Positions 17,982 through 27,086 of a DNA stretch of 64,000 bases are shown here, in pieces. Source of the DNA: an uncultured Burkholderiales bacterium (GTDB taxonomy: Bacteria > Pseudomonadota > Gammaproteobacteria > Burkholderiales > Burkholderiaceae_C); the NCBI GenBank assembly GCA_903870145.1, contig CAIQBO010000049.1:1-64000 (forward strand). The letters run 5' to 3'. The translations under genes were made by a program, and so were the position numbers. Position 1 is the first letter of the stretch; every line of letters begins with the position of its first letter. Under the pieces are notes generated by a model. The model searched no databases. It was not told the origin of the DNA and saw only the letters and a program-made list of their open reading frames with translations.

Positions 17982-19301
17982 TTACCGCTGGGGCATGTCC
18001 TTGGCCGAAAACCCCAGGCTGATGGTGGCATCAGCGGGTATGGCCGGCATGGTTTGATTCCAAGCTTCCCATTGGGCTCGCAGGCCGTCTAACTTTTCAG
18101 GTTGATGCCGCCCTAGGTTGGCGCGCTCTCTGGCGTCGGCGGGAATATTGAACAAGTAATCGTGTCCATCGACGCGCAAGTATTTCCAATCGCCCACACG
18201 CATGGCGCGTTGCCCGCGGTGGTTCATGCGCCAGTACATGGGCCGGTCAAAAATTTGGGCAGGGTTTTTCAAAACTGGCAACAGCGAAACCCCATCCAAT
18301 GGGTAATCTGCATCAGGCTTGGCACCAGCAACTTCAATCATGGTGGCAGACCAGTCCATGGTCATGCAGTGCTGCTCGCTGATGCCGCCTGGGGCAATGC
18401 CTTGGGGCCAATGGGCCACCCAGGGCACACGAATGCCGCCTTCGGTCAAGTCCATCTTGCCGCCAACCAAAGGCCAGTTGTCGCTGAAGCGTTCGCCGCC
18501 GTTGTCGCTGGTGAAAACAATCAATGTGTTTTCGAGTTGATCCGTGTCTTTGAGCGCTTGCACGACCCAACCGATGCCCTCGTCCATGTGATGGATCATG
18601 CGGTGGTAGGTGTGAATGTTGCCGCCTTGGAGGTGAAATATATTGTCCTTGATGGTCTGTGCCAGGGCGTGGTCATCCCGCGTCTCCCAAGGCCAATGCG
18701 GCGCGGTGTAATGCATGCTCAAGAAAAAGGGTTTGCTTTTGTCTTGCGACATGCGCTTGACAAAGTCAACTGATTGTTTGGAGATCAAGTCGGTCAAATA
18801 ACCCTCATGGGGTTGCTCTTCTTCGCCCACCCATAGATCATGCGCGCCGGAGGACGCGCAGTGCGTGAAGTAGTCCACCCCACCTGCCATGGGGCCAAAG
18901 AATTCGTCATAACCCGAGCGCAAAGGACCGAAGGCCGGAGGGTAGCCCAAATGCCATTTGCCAATCAAGGCGGTGCGGTAGCCCACGCCTTTCAACAACG
19001 AAGGCAGTGTGGGGTGTGCGGGCGGCAAGCCCAAGGTGGTGCTGGTGCGCGATTTGCTGTTGATGGGCTCCTCAGCGGCGCCGCGCAAGCGGTATTGGTA
19101 GCGCGCGGTCATGAGGCCAAATCGTGTGGGCGAGCAAACAGGGGAATTGGAGTACCCGTCAGTGAACTTCAGACCATTGGCCGCAAGCGCGTCAATAACG
19201 GGAGAGACTTTGCCAAACTGAGCGTCCCGCCCGCCGTAGCAGCCCAGGTCGGCAAAGCCTAAATCGTCCGCAACGATGAAGATGATATTGGGTTGTTTCA
19301 T
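17982..19301 (-). CDS. sulfatase (type I, formylglycine-dependent)
   Basis: 439 residues. Opens with [21 protein letters not shown], where the Asp pair at 12-13 binds calcium. The sulfatase signature [12 protein letters not shown] contains Cys56, the residue converted to formylglycine; GKWHLGY follows with catalytic Lys and His; FTSDNGGE and the HWP segment complete the active site. No signal peptide, so a cytosolic location is likely. The ATG overlaps the stop of hppD by 4 nt (ATGA), indicating cotranslation. Substrate unknown; the link to tyrosine catabolism suggests a sulfated aromatic, but this is a guess. Confidence 0.9.
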   Translation of the reverse strand: MKQPNIIFIVADDLGFADLGCYGGRDAQFGKVSPVIDALAANGLKFTDGYSNSPVCSPTRFGLMTARYQYRLRGAAEEPINSKSRTSTTLGLPPAHPTLPSLLKGVGYRTALIGKWHLGYPPAFGPLRSGYDEFFGPMAGGVDYFTHCASSGAHDLWVGEEEQPHEGYLTDLISKQSVDFVKRMSQDKSKPFFLSMHYTAPHWPWETRDDHALAQTIKDNIFHLQGGNIHTYHRMIHHMDEGIGWVVQALKDTDQLENTLIVFTSDNGGERFSDNWPLVGGKMDLTEGGIRVPWVAHWPQGIAPGGISEQHCMTMDWSATMIEVAGAKPDADYPLDGVSLLPVLKNPAQIFDRPMYWRMNHRGQRAMRVGDWKYLRVDGHDYLFNIPADARERANLGRHQPEKLDGLRAQWEAWNQTMPAIPADATISLGFSAKDMPQR

Positions 19302-20380
19302 GTGGCATTAATTTGAATGGCGCCGCGCCGTATTTGATCACGCTCCAAGGATTCAAACAAGGCTTTGAAATTGCCCTCACCAAAACCCTCATCGGACTTG
19401 CGCTGAATGAACTCAAAGAAAACCGGACCCAAAAGGGTTTGAGAGAAAATTTGCAACAGCAAGCGTTTTTCTCCGTTGGCGGTGGAGCCATCGAGCAAGA
19501 TGCCGCGCGCCTGCAACTGTGCGATAGGCTCGCCATTGCCAGGCAAGCGCTCTTCGAGCATCTCGTAATAAATGTCGTTGGGGGCTGTCATCAGGGGGAT
19601 GCCGGCCATTTGAATGGCATCGATGCTTTTAAAGATATCGTCCGTGAGCAAGGCAATGTGCTGAATGCCTTCGCCATTGAATTGCATCAAAAATTCTTCA
19701 ATTTGCCCACCCGTTTTGCCTGACTCTTCATTCAATGGAATTCGGATCAAGCCATCGGGTGCGGTCATGGCGCGACTGGTCAGGCCGGTGTGCTCGCCTT
19801 GGATGTTGAAGTAACGAATTTCACGAAAGTTAAAAATTTTCTCGTAGAAGTTGCCCCAAAATGCCATGCGCCCTTTGTACACATTGTGGGTCAAGTGGTC
19901 GATCAATTTCAGGCCATGGCCTGGTGGGTGGCGATCAACACCCTCCACAAATTCGAAGTCAATGTCATAAATGCTTTTGCCGTCTTCAAAGCGATCGATC
20001 AAATACAAAGGCGCCCCGCCAATGCCTTTGATGGCCGGCAAGCGCAGCTCCATCGGGCCGGTTGGAATTTCGATGGGTTGAGCGCCCATCTCCAAAGCGC
20101 GTGCATAGGCTTTGTGCGAATCTTTGACACGAAATGCCAAGGCACAAGCGCAGGCCCCATGCTCTGCGGAAAAATAGCCAGCAAAGCTCTTGGGTTCGCG
20201 GTTGACAATGAAATTGATGTCGCCTTGGCGGTACAACACCACATCTTTAGAACGGTGTTTGGCGACCAATGAAAAGCCCATTTTTTCAAACAAGGGCTCT
20301 AAGACGCCGGGAACAGGGGACGCAAACTCTACAAACTCGAAGCCACACAAACCCATCGGGTTTTCAAATAAATCAGTCAT
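19298..20380 (-). CDS. hppD: 4-hydroxyphenylpyruvate dioxygenase
   Basis: 360 residues. Converts 4-hydroxyphenylpyruvate to homogentisate in tyrosine breakdown, using non-haem iron. The three metal ligands are visible as His162 (IDHLTHNV), His241 (GIQHIALLT) and Glu323 (FFEFIQRK), each one position off the Pseudomonas numbering. [15 protein letters not shown] is the conserved C-terminal lid. It is the first gene of a two-gene unit with the sulfatase. The 179 nt upstream (20381-20559) show no other gene and no recognisable operator. Confidence 0.96.
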   Translation of the reverse strand: MTDLFENPMGLCGFEFVEFASPVPGVLEPLFEKMGFSLVAKHRSKDVVLYRQGDINFIVNREPKSFAGYFSAEHGACACALAFRVKDSHKAYARALEMGAQPIEIPTGPMELRLPAIKGIGGAPLYLIDRFEDGKSIYDIDFEFVEGVDRHPPGHGLKLIDHLTHNVYKGRMAFWGNFYEKIFNFREIRYFNIQGEHTGLTSRAMTAPDGLIRIPLNEESGKTGGQIEEFLMQFNGEGIQHIALLTDDIFKSIDAIQMAGIPLMTAPNDIYYEMLEERLPGNGEPIAQLQARGILLDGSTANGEKRLLLQIFSQTLLGPVFFEFIQRKSDEGFGEGNFKALFESLERDQIRRGAIQINAT

Positions 20381-20559
20381 GCAAAAATCTCCAAAAAATT
20401 AAAATTGAAAAGGTCAATTTGAATTTTGGGGGGGCGAGCATGAGCGCCCACGGGTGCTGCGCGCAAGGTGCACGCCGACAATCAGGGCTTGCCTAGAAGT
20501 AGCTTGGACTTTTTTGAAGATCACGTTGCATTGTGACCTAAATTTGACCCACGGCATGT

Positions 20560-21183
20560 TCAAACCCCAAAATAGCGCCCATGTCGATGATTGACGCCAA
20601 TCACAAAATTCAGGGCTGCTGCACCGAGCAAAGACAAAAGCACTTTGTGAAGGTCCACCACATTGAAGGCGACCAGCAAAATCGCAGCGTCCACAGCCAT
20701 TTGAACCTTGCCGGCAGACCAGCCCCTTTCTTTTTGCAAATAAATCGCTGTGATGGTCACGCCGCCCAAACTGGCGCCATGGCGAATCAGCATCAAGATG
20801 CCAGTTCCTGCCAACAAACCTGCTAGCACGGCCGCAAACACGGGGTCAATGTTTCCGAACTCAATCCAGTGGGGCAACCACTCGACAAATACAGCGAGCA
20901 AACTCACTGCGAAAAATGTCTTGAGCGTGAACACTTTGCCAAGCTTGAACCAAGCGAACAAGTAGAAAGGCAAATTGATCAGGAACAAAATCCAGCCCAG
21001 TGGCTGGCCCGTCATGTAATGCATCAAAAATGCAATGCCAGTGGTGCCGCCAGTCACAAGTCCGATTTGGCGAAACACCATCACCCCCAATGCCACAAAC
21101 AAGCAGCCCGTAAAAATACCTTGTGCGTCCTCGAACAGACTGTGTTTGTTGATCGCAGGTGTATGAAGTTGATTTGCAAGCAT
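20560..21183 (-). CDS. YitT family membrane protein
   Basis: 207 residues, five to six membrane helices. GIFTGCLFVALGVMVFRQIGLVTGGTTGIAFLMHYMTG and the short C-terminal GVNHRHGRYFGV tail match the YitT/DUF161 transmembrane module; the C-terminal DUF2179 domain of Bacillus members is absent. Function in the family is unproven. It sits 115 nt downstream of the copper-type operon on the same strand; that gap shows no terminator. Confidence 0.82.
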   Translation of the reverse strand: MLANQLHTPAINKHSLFEDAQGIFTGCLFVALGVMVFRQIGLVTGGTTGIAFLMHYMTGQPLGWILFLINLPFYLFAWFKLGKVFTLKTFFAVSLLAVFVEWLPHWIEFGNIDPVFAAVLAGLLAGTGILMLIRHGASLGGVTITAIYLQKERGWSAGKVQMAVDAAILLVAFNVVDLHKVLLSLLGAAALNFVIGVNHRHGRYFGV

Positions 21184-21298
21184 GGCGCCAATTTAACCAG
21201 TACAAACCACCCACAATCACCGGGGGGGTGCAGTTTTCAGCACAAAGCTTGATGCGGGTCAATTGAATGGGGATTGATGAAGTCAGGGGCCAAAACCT

Positions 21299-21826
21299 TC
21301 ATGGCAACCACTTTTGCAACATCGTTTTGGAAGGCGGGCCAATTGTTTTTTGCAAGCGCCCTCTTTTGTCAATCAAAACCACATAAGGCGTGACATTGGG
21401 CCAATTGGGATCAATGCCCTGCCGAAGGGCTGGCTCAAAACCCTCAAACGCGTACATCTGCGTCAGCCCCATGAAATGACTGGCGTGTCGCATGGCTTGC
21501 GGGCCGCTCACATCCATCATGACAGCGGCCAGTTCAACTTTCGCGCGCTGAGATTGCACGGCATGGTGCAAAACCTCAAATGCCTCAGGGCAAGTGCTGC
21601 AGTAGGAGGTCGTGAACAAATATGCCGCTGGTCTGGGGCCAGTTTTGAGAAGTTGCGCCCAAGTTGTTTCATCAAATCGGAGTGGCGTTTTGACCGATTG
21701 CGCACTGGCCATGGGCGTGCCAAACAAGAGTATCCAAAGCGCCAGCACCGCTTCGGCACCGCCAAGGCGCAATTTCAACCCAGTGGCTGGGCGCAGCCAG
21801 TTTGAAAATTTAAAAATTGATTTCAT
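21299..21826 (-). CDS. exported thioredoxin-fold protein with CSTC motif
   Basis: 175 residues. A hydrophobic segment (about residues 25-43, ending PMASAQ) is a signal peptide or anchor. The mature part has RPAAYLFTTSYCSTCPEAFEVLHHAV, a CxxC active site following a beta strand as in TlpA/Sco-type thioredoxin folds, then PNVTPYVVLIDKRGRLQKTIG with the cis-Pro strand. Likely a periplasmic thiol reductant or metal-insertion factor. It overlaps the BNR-protein gene by 17 nt and is the last member of the putative copper operon. Confidence 0.8.
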   Translation of the reverse strand: MKSIFKFSNWLRPATGLKLRLGGAEAVLALWILLFGTPMASAQSVKTPLRFDETTWAQLLKTGPRPAAYLFTTSYCSTCPEAFEVLHHAVQSQRAKVELAAVMMDVSGPQAMRHASHFMGLTQMYAFEGFEPALRQGIDPNWPNVTPYVVLIDKRGRLQKTIGPPSKTMLQKWLP

Positions 21827-23057
21827 GAACCTGTGCCTCTTGCATCAAACGCCAAACCACCACCATGCGAGAGCCCGATTGTGCCAAGCGTGGGTGGTCG
21901 TTTGGGCCTTGCGTTTGTCCTAAAATTTTGATTTGAAAGCTGCGGCCACCATCTTTGGAAATCCAGGCCTTCAAGCTTGTGGCCGTGGCTTGACTGCTGC
22001 GCCAAATCACGGCCACATTGTTCTCAAATGCCATGACATCCGCATGTTCGGCGCGCTGATCGGGCAGCGTGCGAACGGTCTCGAGCATGGGCTCGCCTTG
22101 ACTGCTCAAACGGGCGTAGCGCATGGCCGCCTCGTCTCGTCCTTGCACCTTGCGAATGCCAAACCAAACCGTGTGATAGCCCGCGTGCGAAGCGCCAAAG
22201 TCAGGCGCCAAGCCCGGCCCGTGGTGAGGGCAAGCATTGATTTGCCATTCATCGTAACTGCTGCGCACCACTTTGGCTGGATGCAACGCGTTGGAGCTGC
22301 TCAGACTGGCAAATGCATGGTCACGCGTTTGTTCGCCAAAGACGTGGCGCCAAGTGGCTTGCAACTGCCCTTGTGGGTTGGGCGCCAAGGCAATGCGACA
22401 ACACTCACACGAATGATCTGCCAATTTGATATCAGACCCAAAACTGGCACCGCCATCTGCAGACTCGTTGCGGTAAATGGCAGCACCTGCATATTTTTGT
22501 GCAGCACCACGAGGGGGCATGTCGCGCTTGTCGACCCATAACGTGTGCAATACGCCTTGCCGGTCAAAGGCAATCGATTCAAACCGATGGGTGATTTCTT
22601 GACGGTCTTGGTGCACTGTGAAAGGCGCACCAAAAATTTTTCCACCATCACTGCTTCTGAGCATGCGGATGAAGCCGGTATAAGGCTTGGTCAAAGGCTG
22701 GGTGTAACTGATCACGACCCAGCCATGGGGGCCAAAGGCAATTTTGGGTCGATTTTCACCGTCTGCGGAAATTTCATCGGCGCCGGTCTCTAGTAGTTTC
22801 ATGTTGGACCAAACCCCCAGCGCATGGGCGGGTGAACTTTGAACAAACAAGCGGTTGTTGGCGTTCAAGCCCACCATCCACAAGCTGCCATCAGGGGCAA
22901 ACGCAGCCCCTGTGGCAAGTTGTATGCGGTCAGGGTGGGCACGCTTGATCTCGGACTTACCTGCCGCCGGTGCGGAGACAGTTTGCGCTGACAACTGCGC
23001 AAAAGAGGCCCAAGAGCAAACCGTCAGCGACAAAAATATCCATAATTGATTCATCAT
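21810..23057 (-). CDS. exported BNR-repeat (sialidase-fold) protein
   Basis: 415 residues from the ATG at 23057 (SD GGAAGG; a second ATG 3 nt later is equally possible). Signal peptide MMNQLWIFLSLTVCSWASFAQ. At least three Asp-box repeats are visible: SSDGGKIFG, SADGGASFG and SKDGGRSFQ, which indicate a six-bladed beta propeller. The middle contains DHSCECCRIALAPN, a Cys cluster that is unlike a glycosidase active site and could bind a metal. Automatic annotation would say exo-alpha-sialidase, but nothing here supports sialic acid; the position between a TonB receptor and a thioredoxin-like gene suggests a metal role. Confidence 0.78.
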   Translation of the reverse strand: MMNQLWIFLSLTVCSWASFAQLSAQTVSAPAAGKSEIKRAHPDRIQLATGAAFAPDGSLWMVGLNANNRLFVQSSPAHALGVWSNMKLLETGADEISADGENRPKIAFGPHGWVVISYTQPLTKPYTGFIRMLRSSDGGKIFGAPFTVHQDRQEITHRFESIAFDRQGVLHTLWVDKRDMPPRGAAQKYAGAAIYRNESADGGASFGSDIKLADHSCECCRIALAPNPQGQLQATWRHVFGEQTRDHAFASLSSSNALHPAKVVRSSYDEWQINACPHHGPGLAPDFGASHAGYHTVWFGIRKVQGRDEAAMRYARLSSQGEPMLETVRTLPDQRAEHADVMAFENNVAVIWRSSQATATSLKAWISKDGGRSFQIKILGQTQGPNDHPRLAQSGSRMVVVWRLMQEAQVHEINF

Positions 23058-23082
23058 CCGCCTTCCCAATAAGTGCATTGCA

Positions 23083-25302
23083 TCAGAACTTGATTTTCAA
23101 ACCCAGGTTCACAATGCGAGGCATCGACAAAGTGATGCCGTAAGGCTGCCCGCTGGTGTAGGCATTTTCTGAATATTGTTTGTTGGCCAAATTGGCTACG
23201 CTCAAACTCAGGTCTGTTGCTTTGGACACTGCATAGCTTGCGCTGGCATCGTAGATCACGTTGCCACCTTGCTCATAGGGGCCGCCGGCTGTATTGACGT
23301 CATAGTACATGCGGCCGACATAACGCGCTTGCAGGTAAGTGCGCAGACCCGCCAAAGGCAACCAAGTCACGCCCACATTGGCCATGTTGATTGGCGTGCC
23401 GGTCAATTGCAAATTCAGCGGCGTGGTGATGTTGGCTGCCTTGCGCGTCAAGATGCTGGTGGTGTGCACAAGGCCCGCATCCACGGACAAGTCTTTGTTG
23501 ATTTTCCACTGCGCTTGCAGCTCCAAGCCCCGCGACAAACCGTCTTGTTCATTGCTGTAAAAACTCGCAGTGCCTGCGCAGTAAGACAGGCTCGCACCAC
23601 AAATCGTTTGCACCAGCGCAGGCGCGCTGGCGTACGAGCTGATTTTGTAGGTGGCGATCATGTTGCTGATGTCATATTGAAAATAGGTCGCGCTCAGCGA
23701 GAAGGGGTCTTGTTTGAAGTCCAGGCCCAACTCGCGGCCTTTCAAATTTTCTGGGCCTAAGTCAGGGTTGGCAATGGTGGGGCCGTTCGCACCATAGGTG
23801 CGTGTGGTGTTGTTGAAACCGGGTGCGCGAAATGACTTGTAAACTGCAGCGCGCAAAGCGGCATCGTCTGTGATCTGATAGCGTGCGGCTGCGCTGGGAT
23901 TCACAGCCGACTTGTTGTTGTCTGCTTGAGCGCCTGCGAAAGTCACGCCGGCGGCTGTGCTGCGCGTGTTGGTTCTTCCTGAATTGTCCCAATTGTCATG
24001 GCGCGCGCTCAAAGTGATCTCAAGTGCAGGCACCGGAGCCACTTTGGTTTGGACAAACAAGCCCGTGAATTTCTGATCGCCGGCACCAAAGGTGCTGCTG
24101 TTCAAATTTTTGACGGGGTTTAAGCCTCCCGCAACCAGTGCGGTGGGAGCAGCGTAGAAAAATTCCAAGTCTTTGGCGCTTAAGTTTCTGTAGTCCAAGC
24201 CCAATTGAAGATCACGCCAAAGACCGTCCAATCGCGTTGCATAAATCGCAGAAGCGCCCTGCTCTCGGTATTTTTGCGAGCCATATTGCGAGTAGTACTG
24301 AACAACATTGGCGTTTACCTGTGCTGGGGTGACGTTGACATTCGATGGACATTTCGTACCCGTGGTTTGCCAATAACAGGTGGCGCCGTTGTATTTTTCA
24401 AAATTCACATATTGAGACCACGCAGCAGCAGTCACGCTGGATTTGACATTGAGACGCTGCGTCACGCTGGCAGATGCATCGGGACTTTTTTGCAAGTTGC
24501 TTCCATTGACATAGCCAATGTCTTGGTCTTGAACGTGGTAGCCGGCTCGCACATAGCCACTCCAATCAGCGCTGGGTTGGAAAAACGCAGTGAGCTGCGC
24601 ATGGGTGTTGACGGCAGTGTTAGGGTGCCAAGCCGCATATCGGTAGAGCTGCTGCGGCAGTATGGAGACATAACCCTTGTAGTCCAGCTGGTCAAGGTTG
24701 ATGCTCAGACTGAGCGTATCGGAGACTTTGAAGTTCTTGTTCAGTGCTAACTGGGTCGTGCCAGCTGTACCTGTGGTTGCGCTGATCACGCCCGCATCGT
24801 TTTGTCCTGTTTTGCTGACAATGTGGATGACGCCAGCCACCGCCATATTGCCCCAAATGCTGGAGTTGCCCCCGCGTATGACTTCAATGCGTTCGATGTT
24901 GCTCAAAGGTACTTTGAACCATTGGGTGGTCAGATAAAACGGGTCCATGACAGGCACACCGTCTAGCAGCACCAGCACTTTGGCATTGCCCATGCCGCGC
25001 ATTTTGGTTTGGTGCCCCGTGGGGTCGGACTGCACCGCAGGCACAGCCGTGAAGTTCAAGCCTGGCACGTTGCGCAGCAATTGATCCAAAGTCAATGCAG
25101 CTGATTTTTGAATATCCTCTTGCGATATCACCGTAGTGTTGAGCGGCATTTGCTCGACACGCGCTTGGCTGCGACTGGCAGTCACCAGCATGCCATCGCT
25201 GGGCGTGAGCAGGCTCTGGGCTTGAGCAGAAATAGCCCAGGCTTGCGCTGCAAGGGTCAGCACAGCCAAACGGCAAGGCCTAGAAATACGTGGATGTTTC
25301 AT
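23083..25302 (-). CDS. TonB-dependent outer-membrane receptor, probably copper-type
   Basis: 739 residues. Signal peptide ending AQAQS, TonB-box region DGMLVTASRS, then a plug domain (TVISQEDIQKSAALTLDQLLRNVPGLNF, VLVLLDGVPVMDP, IERIEVIRGGNSSIWGNMAVAGVIHIVSK) and a 22-strand beta barrel ending in an aromatic residue (NLGLKIKF), the outer-membrane insertion signal. Neighbouring PCu(A)C and DUF2946 genes point to copper as the ligand, as in OprC/NosA-type receptors. A GGCCTTG hairpin lies in its upstream gap. Confidence 0.9.
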   Translation of the reverse strand: MKHPRISRPCRLAVLTLAAQAWAISAQAQSLLTPSDGMLVTASRSQARVEQMPLNTTVISQEDIQKSAALTLDQLLRNVPGLNFTAVPAVQSDPTGHQTKMRGMGNAKVLVLLDGVPVMDPFYLTTQWFKVPLSNIERIEVIRGGNSSIWGNMAVAGVIHIVSKTGQNDAGVISATTGTAGTTQLALNKNFKVSDTLSLSINLDQLDYKGYVSILPQQLYRYAAWHPNTAVNTHAQLTAFFQPSADWSGYVRAGYHVQDQDIGYVNGSNLQKSPDASASVTQRLNVKSSVTAAAWSQYVNFEKYNGATCYWQTTGTKCPSNVNVTPAQVNANVVQYYSQYGSQKYREQGASAIYATRLDGLWRDLQLGLDYRNLSAKDLEFFYAAPTALVAGGLNPVKNLNSSTFGAGDQKFTGLFVQTKVAPVPALEITLSARHDNWDNSGRTNTRSTAAGVTFAGAQADNNKSAVNPSAAARYQITDDAALRAAVYKSFRAPGFNNTTRTYGANGPTIANPDLGPENLKGRELGLDFKQDPFSLSATYFQYDISNMIATYKISSYASAPALVQTICGASLSYCAGTASFYSNEQDGLSRGLELQAQWKINKDLSVDAGLVHTTSILTRKAANITTPLNLQLTGTPINMANVGVTWLPLAGLRTYLQARYVGRMYYDVNTAGGPYEQGGNVIYDASASYAVSKATDLSLSVANLANKQYSENAYTSGQPYGITLSMPRIVNLGLKIKF

Positions 25303-25367
25303 GATTTGTCTTGAATGATGAAGAAGCTTTGCCTGTGATTCACAAGGCCAAGCGAGACGAAACTCAA

Positions 25368-25388
25368 GGCCTTGAATCGATCAAGGCC
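25368..25388 (-). promoter_or_regulatory. inverted repeat GGCCTTG-N7-CAAGGCC upstream of TonB receptor
   Basis: A perfect 7-bp inverted repeat in the 101-nt gap between the DUF2946 gene and the receptor gene. CAAGGCC occurs three times here (25343, 25365, 25382). On the transcribed strand the hairpin is followed only by TTGAGTTT, so it is at best a weak attenuator; it could also be an operator or an mRNA-processing element. Confidence 0.35.
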
Positions 25389-25403
25389 AAGGCTTCACTG
25401 CAA

Positions 25404-25766
25404 TCAAGACAAATGGGGCGGCCCGCGAGAGGGCAAAGGTGGCGCAGTCAAAGAAACCATCAAGGCTTCAATGATTGGCTCAAGAGCATGCGCCAGTGGC
25501 GATGAAATTTGCAATACAGGATTGATTGAGGGAGCAGGCATGGCCGGAGTGGTGTGCGCGCACAAGGGGCAGTCCATGGCCGTGTTGGTGGGAGCTTGGG
25601 AATCGTCGCCTTGCACAACGAGCTTCATCACGCCCATGGCACTGCAGACCACTTCGATGCTGCGCGGCTGTATGACAGCTGCTAAAACGCAGACCCCCAC
25701 AAACAGCAGGTACCACGCCAACACGATTCGTGCGTAGCCTTGCATACGGCGGGTTGGCGGATTCAT
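25404..25766 (-). CDS. DUF2946 family protein
   Basis: 120 residues. One N-terminal membrane helix (about residues 13-33), then a short region with MDCPLCAHTTPAMPAPS, a CxxC motif typical of DUF2946, and a hydrophobic C-terminal region. The family is repeatedly found beside TonB copper receptors and PCu(A)C chaperones and is presumed to be involved in copper handling. It begins 28 nt after the chaperone gene; the ribosome site is weak. Confidence 0.78.
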   Translation of the reverse strand: MNPPTRRMQGYARIVLAWYLLFVGVCVLAAVIQPRSIEVVCSAMGVMKLVVQGDDSQAPTNTAMDCPLCAHTTPAMPAPSINPVLQISSPLAHALEPIIEALMVSLTAPPLPSRGPPHLS

Positions 25767-25794
25767 GGGATAGCTACATCAAGCTGGGTGAAAT

Positions 25795-26298
25795 TCAGTG
25801 CTTCATGCCACTGTGTGCGGCTGCTTTGCCAGGTGCCGCGCCTGGGGTCATTGCACGCGCAGTGGCTTTGACTTCCAAAGTTTGGCGCTTGCCGTCCTTG
25901 CCTTCGACCACCAAGGTCAGTGGCACGACATCACCCTCTTTGACTTGGCCTTTCAAGTCCATCAGCATGACATGGTAGCCACCTGGCTTGAGCTCAACAG
26001 ATTGCCCTGCTGGCAAAGCCAAGCCTGGGACTGCGCGCATTTTCATGACGCCCGCTTCCATGGCCATTTCATGCACCTCGACCACCCCGGCCACAGGTGA
26101 TTTGGCCTCGATCAATTTGACATCTTGGACGGCTTGCAGCTTCATGAAAGCGCCCGTGGCTTTTTGCTGTGCAACGGTGGCGCGCACCCACGGGTCAGTC
26201 ACAGTGACTTGCGCCAGAGCGGCAGTGCAGCTCAAAAAAAGTGAGAAACACAGCCCCACAAGGCGTGTCATGAAGGTGCAGGAGGTGGTTGCAGTCAT
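25795..26298 (-). CDS. periplasmic copper chaperone PCu(A)C
   Basis: 167 residues. Signal peptide around residues 10-30 (an internal ATG at 26271 would give the cleaner one). The mature domain has VTDPWVRATVAQQKATGAFMKL, then the copper ligands in EVHEMAMEAGVMKM and the downstream HVMLMDL, matching the H-M-x10-M-x21-H-x-M pattern of PCu(A)C. A His/Met tail (AAHSGMKH) may add Cu(II) binding. The family delivers Cu(I) to the CuA site of cytochrome oxidase or to other copper proteins. First gene of the 21299-26298 operon. Confidence 0.92.
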   Translation of the reverse strand: MTATTSCTFMTRLVGLCFSLFLSCTAALAQVTVTDPWVRATVAQQKATGAFMKLQAVQDVKLIEAKSPVAGVVEVHEMAMEAGVMKMRAVPGLALPAGQSVELKPGGYHVMLMDLKGQVKEGDVVPLTLVVEGKDGKRQTLEVKATARAMTPGAAPGKAAAHSGMKH

Positions 26299-26359
26299 AA
26301 CGTTGATTATGGCGTAACTTTTTTACCAACTCCTTAAGCCAACGCAATCTTCAGCGACC

Positions 26360-26995
26360 TCAGCTGATTTCCGTGATGAACTGCGCCTTGTCACGCCTGA
26401 CTTTGGGCAACTTGGCGAGCCAGTCATTGGCCGCATCGCGGTAACCCAGAGGCAAGAGCACAGTGCTGCGCAAACCGCGCGCAGACAGATTCAATATTTT
26501 GTCGCAAGCTTTGGCGTCAAACCCTTCCATAGGGGTGGCGTCAACTTGTTGCTCTGCGGCTGCGATCAATGCAGTGCCCAAACCAATGTACGACTGCTTG
26601 GCTGCGTGTTGAAAGTTGGCCTCTGGGCCGCGCGCAGGGTAATTTTTCAACAGCATGGCGCGGTAGGCATCGCCGGACTCGGTGGTAAAGCCACGCACTT
26701 TGTTGGTGTAATCGAACATCATGTTGATGCGCTCTGGGGTGTAGTCGTCCCAAGCGGCAAACACGAGCAAGTGGGAACCCTCAGTGATTTGAGCTTGGTT
26801 ATTGGCGATGGCTTGAATTTGCGCGCGAATTTCCGGCTTGGTGACGAGCAATATTTCGTAAGGCTGCAAACCGCTGGAGGTAGCGGTCAGGCGAATAGCC
26901 TCCAAAATGCGATCTACTTTTTCTGCTGAAACAGATTGTGTAGAGTCCATTTTTTTGGTGGCGTAGCGCCATTGGAGAGATTGGATCAAGTCCAT
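26360..26995 (-). CDS. NAD(P)H-dependent nitroreductase-family oxidoreductase
   Basis: 211 residues from the ATG at 26995 (MDLIQSLQWRYATKKMD), the usual NfsB-like start; the ORF track continues 68 codons upstream into non-coding sequence. RYATKKMD binds the FMN phosphate, LTATSSGLQPYEILLVT and SYIGLGTALIAAAEQQVDATPMEGFDA are family motifs, and LPLGYRD closes the domain. FMN-dependent reduction of quinones, flavins or nitro compounds. 61 nt downstream of it begins the PCu(A)C gene on the same strand. Confidence 0.88.
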   Translation of the reverse strand: MDLIQSLQWRYATKKMDSTQSVSAEKVDRILEAIRLTATSSGLQPYEILLVTKPEIRAQIQAIANNQAQITEGSHLLVFAAWDDYTPERINMMFDYTNKVRGFTTESGDAYRAMLLKNYPARGPEANFQHAAKQSYIGLGTALIAAAEQQVDATPMEGFDAKACDKILNLSARGLRSTVLLPLGYRDAANDWLAKLPKVRRDKAQFITEIS

Positions 26996-27086
26996 GTCAA
27001 AGCTTTCAAGGGTGAGAGAAAAAGGGGCTAGTTTAATCTCTTCGCCGTTTTGACGATGGGCACCTGTTAAATGCCCCTGCGCCTTG

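Noticed and set aside
21810-23057. Calling the BNR-repeat protein a sialidase
   Set aside because: Asp boxes only show the propeller fold. I see no sialidase arginine triad pattern, and the copper-type neighbours and CECC cluster point elsewhere.
23176-23760. 194-aa ORF antisense to the TonB receptor
   Set aside because: It is a shadow of the receptor reading frame; no ribosome site and no recognisable protein features.
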